Positions 11,001 to 12,863 of a DNA stretch of 12,863 nt are shown here, one piece after another; position 1 is the stretch's first letter; every line of letters begins with the position of its first letter. The position numbers and the translations under genes were made by a program. The notes beneath the pieces are model-generated. The model made no database searches and had not been told where the DNA came from. It worked only from the letters and a program-made list of their open reading frames with translations. The stretch is from Phoronis ovalis (Eukaryota > Phoronida > Phoronidae), in contig JAOXYB010042048.1 in assembly GCA_028565635.1 (NCBI GenBank), positions 1-12,863 on the forward strand. The letters are read 5' to 3'.

Positions 11001-11052
11001 CTCTTATGATAATCTGGTAATGAACAATCAGGGATGTTGCCTTTTATTAAAT
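1882..11052 (-). CDS. MGAT5: MGAT5/MGAT5B-family GlcNAc-transferase V gene, internal part (12 exons)
   Basis: The spliced product is a Golgi type II membrane glycosyltransferase (GT18, GT-B fold) that transfers GlcNAc from UDP-GlcNAc in beta1,6 linkage to the alpha1,6-mannose arm of N-glycans. Exons are 11052-10970, 9926-9768, 9322-9152, 8553-8487 or 7966-7900, 7341-7239, 6438-6295 or 5651-5520, 4163-4030, 2986-2871, 2515-2354 and 2028-1882. One path through them totals 1286 nt, or 428 complete codons plus two bases, with no stop and no phase conflict. Landmarks match the vertebrate enzyme as I remember it: SDPCYxxYGVDGS, GPLGELVQWSDLI, DLIYIDI.GL, VxDSFGT, MFPHxPDNSFLGFV, LVYGK, IHATV and FVGLGFPxEGPAPLEAI. 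Start, membrane anchor and C-terminus are outside the window. I cannot tell MGAT5 from MGAT5B orthology by eye, so the symbol denotes the family. Two exons occur as alternative copies. Confidence 0.95.
2029..2353 (-). other. intron E9-E10 (325 bp)
   Basis: Defined by the GTACGTA donor of E9 and the TTTTTACAG acceptor of E10. AT-rich; no further exon, repeat or structure seen. Confidence 0.9.
2354..2515 (-). CDS. MGAT5: MGAT5 exon E9: VHEFMDIHATV segment
   Basis: The exon is 162 nt, exactly 54 codons, phase 0 at both ends. It encodes GKQELLDVVHEFMDIHATVF, then KYIPPYIINHNILTP and ELQKLLRQTK. Human has YLDIIHTYMEVHATVYGSSTKNIPSYVKNHGILSGRDLQFLLRETK. It forms part of the C-terminal, UDP-GlcNAc-side domain. 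The acceptor is ATTTACAG; the donor is AAG followed by GTACGTA. A two-residue expansion relative to human lies after HATVF. Confidence 0.95.
2516..2870 (-). other. intron E8-E9 (355 bp)
   Basis: Bounded by the GTATTTT donor of E8 and the ATTTACAG acceptor of E9. The plus-strand ORF of 78 codons here has no recognisable similarity and looks like chance. Nothing else seen. Confidence 0.9.
2871..2986 (-). CDS. MGAT5: MGAT5 exon E8: PHSPDNSFLGFV to LVYGK
   Basis: The exon is 116 nt: two bases completing Pro, then 38 codons ending in FWK on a codon boundary. It encodes HSPDNSFLGFVISQSDNFTD and then ERKNQALVYGKREEFWK. Human has PHTPDNSFLGFVVEQHL...NQSLVYGKVDSFWK. The loop between FLGFV and NQALVYGK is several residues shorter than the human one. 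It includes an N-glycosylation sequon (NFT) near the position of the human NSS site. The acceptor is TATTTTAG; the donor is AAG followed by GTATTTT. Confidence 0.95.
2987..4029 (-). other. intron E7-E8 (1043 bp)
   Basis: Bounded by the GTAAGT donor of E7 and the TATTTTAG acceptor of E8. I looked for a second copy of E8 (PDNSFLGFV) and found none. AT-rich with short homopolymer runs, for example ten T at 3382-3391; no transposon remnant recognised. Confidence 0.88.
4030..4163 (-). CDS. MGAT5: MGAT5 exon E7: VVDSFGT to QQFFTMF
   Basis: The exon is 134 nt: one base completing Ser, 44 codons, then one base of Pro. It encodes CLLRVVDSFGTQPAFNFEPY and then KHKLATSWGKQNLHPQQFFTMF. Human has CMLRVLDSFGTEPEFNHANYAQSK...PWGKWNLNPQQFYTMF. 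The acceptor is TTTTTACAG; the donor is a perfect GTAAGT. It can be joined in phase to E6a or E6b. This part connects the N- and C-terminal Rossmann domains. Confidence 0.95.
4164..5519 (-). other. intron E6b-E7 (1356 bp)
   Basis: Bounded by the weak GTCGGC donor of E6b and the TTTTTACAG acceptor of E7. No third E6 copy or second E7 copy seen. A plus-strand ORF of 84 codons at 4849-5103 is not recognised and has no splice or context support. Confidence 0.85.
5520..5651 (-). CDS. MGAT5: MGAT5 exon E6b: DLVYTDIMGI strand, alternative copy 2
   Basis: The exon is 132 nt: one base completing Asn, 43 codons, then two bases (AG), so phases are identical to E6a. It encodes YLLAQDNAQSVCQSHEFPID and then LVYTDIMGILQIKR and VVKNGYGKF. 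The C-terminal 29 residues align with E6a without gaps at 12 identities plus many conservative changes; the N-terminal part is four residues shorter and has diverged. The acceptor is CTGTTTCTGCTTTTTAG, a strong one. The nearer TAG ten bases on would give the wrong phase and was rejected. The donor is CAG followed by GTCGGCG, weak at positions +3 to +5. The frame is intact. Including both E6 copies would keep frame but duplicate a core strand, so they are probably alternatives. Confidence 0.87.
5652..6294 (-). other. intron between alternative exons E6a and E6b (643 bp)
   Basis: Separates the two homologous E6 exons. It is far longer than a minimal intron, so steric blocking of a too-short intron is unlikely to be what keeps E6a and E6b apart. 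It contains a short ACTT/TTAC microsatellite near 6168-6184 and no other exon. Confidence 0.85.
6295..6438 (-). CDS. MGAT5: MGAT5 exon E6a: DLIYIDITGL strand, alternative copy 1
   Basis: The exon is 144 nt: one base completing AAC (Asn), 47 codons, then two bases (AG). It encodes YIRNLLGGRQWKSCPTKDAI, SYLDLIYIDITGLKQLKR and LTKQNMIQF. It aligns with human KKVVGNRSGCPTVGDRIVELIYIDIVGLAQFKK, including the SCPT motif. The acceptor is TTATCTATAG; the donor is TAG followed by GTTGGTT, a weak one. A homologous exon of the same phases (E6b) follows in the next intron. This copy is the closer of the two to the vertebrate sequence. Confidence 0.94.
   Translation of the reverse strand, partial: LHKKFAWWPPVEKLPNKRCNILLGSDLYRHNWIKTAQKADKTEHDSV
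6439..7238 (-). other. intron E5-E6a (800 bp) with a GC-rich structured patch
   Basis: Bounded by the GTTAGT donor of E5 and the TTATCTATAG acceptor of E6a. Mostly AT-rich, except for about 6978-7060, which is clearly GC-richer and carries competing inverted repeats (separate entry). Confidence 0.87.
6979..7044 (-). promoter_or_regulatory. competing hairpins upstream of E6a, possible splice-choice RNA structure
   Basis: Three segments are seen: a = CATCCTCAG (6979-6987), b = CACTGAGGATG (7003-7013), c = CCTCAGTG (7037-7044). Segment b can pair with a over nine bases (7005-7013) or with c over eight bases (7003-7010), but not both, because the two pairings share CTGAGG. The same pairings exist in the minus-strand transcript. 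Competing pairing inside an intron next to a duplicated exon pair is how some mutually exclusive exon clusters are controlled (docking/selector sites). The pairing is seen; the function is inference. Confidence 0.35.
7239..7341 (-). CDS. MGAT5: MGAT5 exon E5: GPLGELVQW catalytic segment
   Basis: The exon is 103 nt: two bases completing Gly, 33 codons, then two bases (AA). It encodes GPLGELVQWSDLITSLYILG, then HDVKITSELDQLQ. The first 13 residues are identical to the vertebrate enzyme as I remember it. The Glu of LGEL is the residue I recall as the catalytic base of human MGAT5 (Glu297). The acceptor is TTTGCAG; the donor is AAAA followed by GTTAGTA. It is the only copy and lies between the two duplicated exon pairs, so every isoform would carry this segment. 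Joined directly to E3 without an E4 exon, it reads GTG GAC CAC TAG and stops at once. Confidence 0.95.
7342..7899 (-). other. intron E4b-E5 (558 bp)
   Basis: Bounded by the GTAATG donor of E4b and the TTTGCAG acceptor of E5. The plus-strand ORF overlapping E5 and this intron (7263-7520) is a shadow of E5. No other content seen. Confidence 0.88.
7900..7966 (-). CDS. MGAT5: MGAT5 exon E4b: first beta strand/helix, alternative copy 2
   Basis: The exon is 67 nt, with the same length and phases as E4a. It encodes IILHLGLLSKASGFRITEFQ, then G-K and a split Gly. It matches E4a at 14 of 23 residues, most remaining differences are conservative, and its middle (ASGFR) is closer to the human ESGFK than E4a is. 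The acceptor is TTGTGTTCTAG, with a better pyrimidine tract than E4a; the donor is AAG followed by GTAATG. The intact frame, good splice sites and amino-acid-conservative changes argue that it is a functional alternative exon, not a dead duplicate. If spliced directly after E4a it would be read in the wrong frame and stop at its tenth codon. Confidence 0.88.
7967..8486 (-). other. intron between alternative exons E4a and E4b (520 bp)
   Basis: Separates the two homologous E4 exons. It contains a perfect 16-bp palindrome at 8316-8331 (CTATGTTATAACATAG), and ATAACTATG at 8217-8225 can pair with CATAGTTAT at 8327-8335. In AT-rich DNA such matches may be chance. Confidence 0.85.
8487..8553 (-). 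CDS. MGAT5: MGAT5 exon E4a: first beta strand/helix, alternative copy 1
   Basis: The exon is 67 nt: 22 codons plus one base (phase 0 in, phase 1 out). It encodes VLLHLGLLSRAAKFNISETQ followed by G-R and a split Gly. This is the first strand and following loop of the N-terminal Rossmann domain; human has VLVHLGLLTKESGFKIAET. The acceptor is ACATCCATAG (weak pyrimidine tract); the donor is GAG followed by GTATCAA. A second, diverged, equally intact copy with the same length and phase (E4b) lies 520 bases downstream in the transcript. E4a carries an N-glycosylation sequon (NIS) that E4b lacks. Using both copies, or neither, causes a frameshift and an early stop, so the two are expected to be alternatives. 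Confidence 0.93.
8554..9151 (-). other. intron E3-E4a (598 bp)
   Basis: Bounded by the GTACAC donor of E3 and the acceptor of E4a. It includes a 38-codon minus-strand ORF (8832-8948) that ends in a perfect GTAAGT, but it does not fit the phase of the neighbouring exons. No transposon recognised. Confidence 0.87.
9152..9322 (-). CDS. MGAT5: MGAT5 exon E3: helical linker and basic segment
   Basis: The exon is 171 nt, exactly 57 codons, phase 0 at both ends. It encodes ATFQLNLKPLLDYL, RNRISSSWSMWVKAALELKK and ends NNVRRTKKQ. It aligns with the human region IRTDFNILYSMMKK to SLAEKQNLEKRKRKK. The acceptor is TTTTATAG; the donor is CAG followed by GTACAC. The lysine/arginine-rich end corresponds to the human basic cluster directly before the first beta strand of the catalytic domain. 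The next exon in the message is E4a or E4b, and both begin at the matching residue of that strand. Confidence 0.93.
9323..9767 (-). other. intron E2-E3 (445 bp)
   Basis: Bounded by the GTAAGT donor of E2 and the TTTTATAG acceptor of E3. No additional exon copy or repeat seen. Confidence 0.9.
9768..9926 (-). CDS. MGAT5: MGAT5 exon E2: SDPCY-GVDGS segment
   Basis: The exon is 159 nt, exactly 53 codons, phase 0 at both ends. It starts YMRRMWKSDPCYAHYGVDGS and continues with CSFIVYLSEVETWCPRLPW, almost residue for residue the vertebrate segment MWRSDPCYADYGVDGS...LSEVENWCPHLPWR. This cysteine-rich part lies at the beginning of the luminal catalytic region, and its three cysteines are conserved. 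The donor is a perfect GTAAGT; the acceptor is TTTTGCAG. An N-glycosylation sequon (NKT) sits three residues before the exon end, in a loop that differs from vertebrates. Confidence 0.95.
9983..10617 (-). pseudogene. degenerate MULE-type (FLYWCH-associated) transposase, C-terminal part
   Basis: Reading the minus strand across several frames gives, in order: EVFPGTTVKGCFYH; then NDFALCIGMLPALAYVP; then a DAF...NYFENNF..FPHRRG stretch; then ESDLPHTNNDVEG; then HRRFLSSIGAYPNIWKFLK and TLQKEQ; and finally LLDNYENVHVLDFLRGISHN with a natural stop at 9983-9985. The order and the motifs LPxTNNxVEGWH, PxIWKFIxxLKKEQ and FLRGIxHN are typical of the C-terminal region of MULE transposases found with FLYWCH zinc fingers in many invertebrate genomes. 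At least four frameshifts and three in-frame stops make it non-functional. It has the same orientation as the host gene. Terminal repeats were not identified, so the real element ends are unknown. Confidence 0.8.
10701..10726. repeat. exact 13-bp tandem duplication
   Basis: GTTAACTTAAAGA is present twice head to tail at 10701-10713 and 10714-10726. Possibly replication slippage, or a scar next to the transposase remnant. Confidence 0.8.
10970..11052 (-). CDS. MGAT5: MGAT5 exon E1: stem/catalytic junction
   Basis: The exon is 83 nt: two bases completing a split codon, then 27 codons ending in GKIE. It encodes LIKGNIPDCSLPDYH and YPSCEGKIE, matching the human segment around IINGAQEKC and YPHCEGKIKW, including both cysteines. 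The acceptor is CTTTCAG before ATTTAAT; the donor is GAG followed by GTAAAAA. It ends on a codon boundary, matching the phase of E2. This is the first exon in transcript order that I can assign with confidence. The preceding exon must end with one base of a split codon; G would make Asp, as in the human VADIIN context. Confidence 0.88.
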
Positions 11053-12345
11053 CTGAAAGTAGAAGTATAACCAACTATGATTGTCCAACAATGTTGGTTT
11101 ATTTCATGAATCATCCGACCGTCATGAGTTCACACTTATGAACAACAGGTCCAGGAACATAATTCAGCAGCAATTACTATTAGATTCTGTATCAAAGAGT
11201 TATGGGATATCTTGCTAATAAACAGTTTGTGAAATAAATTATAAAGCTATAGAAACATCTGAAGACTGGTATTTTTCGCATATTCCTTGACAGCACATTG
11301 ACAATAAATATAGAAAATAATATATTAAATGAACGCTCCATATAATAAAGATAGGATATGAGCAATGCCAACAAAAACCGGAGTACAAGAGCAAATATTG
11401 TGTTTTATGTGTGATCTTGATATACTGTTAATATCCAGTGAATTACTGGGCAATTCATTCCATGGAAGATATACAGAAAATTCTCCCAGCTGCTGGGTGT
11501 GAACAAGAGTTTGCTTGCCGAGCAAATACATATTTTGTAATTTATGGCTATTTGGTGTTATAAGCATATTGTTACATATTTCCATTTCATTCGCATACTT
11601 TTTAGGATATTTTCTCATTAACTGAAACCAGCGTACGTACCCTCCCATTATAATAAAGGCCTGAAAAGCAGATTCAAAACTAGGCCTAAAATTACGGCTA
11701 AGCTTATGATTTCTTTTCTGGTTTGAGTTGAATTGTAGCAATAGAACATTTTTTCCTGGAAAGCAACAAACCTATATATAATTATAGAACACAAAAATAA
11801 CTTTGCATGTTGCAAAAACATGAGTGTCAAGTAGAATATTTCCATACTCCCTAATTTAAGGATGCTTTGAAATTATGTTTTGCTCCAAAAAGTCTGAATC
11901 AACACATTCCACTCACAGACACGAGCACGTTCTTAAAAGTAACTACTATTGTTACTATACCATTGTAAATGAATGTCTACTGTGGTAAATAAAATGAATT
12001 TATCTTATTTATTTTACTACATTCACGTCTCAGACAAGAGACTTTTTAATTGTTAAAGTATGGGACAATTTAAACTTTATATACCTTAAAAACAACCGTG
12101 TTCCTTACTATTCACAAAAAAGTCGCTTAACAATCAACAAATAATACTACTTGAACAAAATTATCGTTACCCACCTATTAATTCAAAAATACACAACACA
12201 ACTGAAAATCTTATTACTAATATTTACTTTTTGGTTCAATATTCTTATTTTCAAAATTTCTATTTCCTTGAGCAATTAATATTCGTTAATGCAGAAAACT
12301 ACAAGAAAAATTATTTGTTATTTATATTTTGAGGTATCTCAGACG
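11053..12345 (-). other. upstream region: intron or stem-exon region of the MGAT5 gene
   Basis: This region lies upstream of E1 in the transcript. The expected membrane anchor and stem sequence could not be recognised; this part of the family is poorly conserved. The only notable open frame is 11325-11741 on the minus strand (separate entry). The rest is AT-rich and featureless. Confidence 0.5.
11325..11741 (-). CDS. unassigned ORF, possible upstream stem exon of the MGAT5 gene
   Basis: This 138-codon minus-strand frame is the longest in the window, longer even than the frames over the true exons. I do not recognise the protein. A strong acceptor (CTGCTTTTCAG) ends at 11661. From there the frame reads AFIIMGGYVRWFQLMRKYPK, then KYANEMEICNN and onward. 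A donor CCCA followed by GTAATT at 11446 would make an exon 11660-11447 of 214 nt. Its last base, A, would join E1 in the right phase to give Asn. The fragment MRKYPKKYANEMEICNN is faintly like the human stem LSKRYIKALAEENRN, but too weakly to rely on. It could equally be a chance ORF. Confidence 0.22.
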   Translation of the reverse strand: MLQFNSNQKRNHKLSRNFRPSFESAFQAFIIMGGYVRWFQLMRKYPKKYANEMEICNNMLITPNSHKLQNMYLLGKQTLVHTQQLGEFSVYLPWNELPSNSLDINSISRSHIKHNICSCTPVFVGIAHILSLLYGAFI

Positions 12346-12858
12346 AAGGGAACCGGACAACTCGCCAAGAGACAACTGGCTGAAAGCCAACTTGCTGAAA
12401 ACATAGACAACTCACTGAAAGGTGAAATGAGGAGGTAGGACAACACGCCACAAATCAAAATTCAGCGAATTGTTCAACATATAAAATTTATCAAAATTCA
12501 CTCTTTTACAAATAAGTAAAAAATGTTGTATACTATGCCACGCAAGTAATCAATAATGTCTCTGTTCCCGTATTCCTCAACTACTTGTTACTATCTCATG
12601 TGCCAAAATTTCACATTACTTTAGAAAAGATTTTGCTGGCATTATCATAATTTCACACAAACTTAGGAAACTCTAACTGAAATATTTAAAATGGAATTCA
12701 GGAAACAGAACACTGAACAACATAAGTTTGAGGCGCATATTTTATTTAAGGGAACAGGACAACTCGCTGAAACTGCATATTGGGCGAGTTGTCCACGACT
12801 GCATTTCGTACTTTTGGCAAGTTGACAATTCGGCGAGTTGTCTTTCGGCAAGATGTCC
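12346..12858. mobile_element. fold-back (non-autonomous) element with arms of 15-bp tandem units
   Basis: The left arm from 12355 reads GGACAACTCGCC and then units of about 15 bp of the form GACAACTCGCCGAAA, at 12356, 12371 and 12386, with further degenerate ones near 12406 and 12438. The right end (about 12811-12858) carries the same units inverted, and its reverse complement starts GGACATCTTGCCGAAAGACA. The two ends align over roughly 47 bp with scattered mismatches. A second left-type terminus (AAGGGAACAGGACAACTCGC) at 12748 pairs with an inverted unit at 12782-12794. No transposase is encoded, and the minus-strand ORF at 12663-12851 only translates the repeat. No clear target-site duplication was found. 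I do not know the family name. Confidence 0.65.
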
Positions 12859-12863
12859 TAGAT

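Noticed and set aside
12663-12851. 62-codon minus-strand ORF with repeated QLAK/QLAQ words
   Set aside because: The repeats are translations of the 15-bp unit of the fold-back element, not a protein.
1-12863. Prokaryotic features, CRISPR arrays, tRNA or rRNA genes
   Set aside because: The exon-intron structure shows nuclear eukaryotic DNA, and no cloverleaf, rRNA segment or spacer-repeat array was seen.

Overview
This is animal (metazoan) nuclear DNA: AT-rich, no long open reading frames, short exons with GT/AG splice sites, and introns of 0.3-1.9 kb carrying repeats and a dead transposon. The repeats and the form of the gene suggest an invertebrate; I cannot name the species.

One protein-coding gene runs through almost the whole window on the minus strand. 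It encodes the internal part of an MGAT5/MGAT5B-family alpha-1,6-mannosylglycoprotein 6-beta-N-acetylglucosaminyltransferase (GnT-V), the Golgi enzyme that adds the beta1,6-GlcNAc branch to N-glycans. I could place twelve exons by splice sites, reading phase and protein similarity. In transcript order they are E1 11052-10970, E2 9926-9768, E3 9322-9152, E4a 8553-8487, E4b 7966-7900, E5 7341-7239, E6a 6438-6295, E6b 5651-5520, E7 4163-4030, E8 2986-2871, E9 2515-2354 and E10 2028-1882. The phases chain without conflict. The cytoplasmic tail, membrane anchor and most of the stem would lie to the right of the window, and the C-terminal quarter to the left.

The main discovery is that two exons are present as tandem, diverged, intact copies with identical phases. 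E4a/E4b are both 67 nt and share 14 of 23 residues. E6a/E6b are 144 and 132 nt and share 12 of 29 residues in their C-terminal halves. This is the architecture of mutually exclusive splicing and would give four isoforms. Both pairs encode parts of the N-terminal (acceptor-side) Rossmann domain. The exon between them, E5, carries the conserved GPLGELVQW catalytic segment and is single. For the E4 pair, including both exons or skipping both gives an early stop codon, so the reading frame enforces one-of-two choice. The intron before E6a holds a GC-rich patch with two overlapping, competing hairpins.

Other content: positions 127-1100 hold three tandem ~325-bp satellite units followed by a perfect 13-bp hairpin. 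Positions 9983-10617 hold a frameshifted C-terminal remnant of a MULE-type transposase in the E1-E2 intron. Positions 12346-12858 hold a fold-back element whose arms are 15-bp tandem units. An unassigned ORF at 11325-11741 could contain an upstream stem exon. No promoter, polyadenylation site, tRNA, rRNA or CRISPR array was seen.
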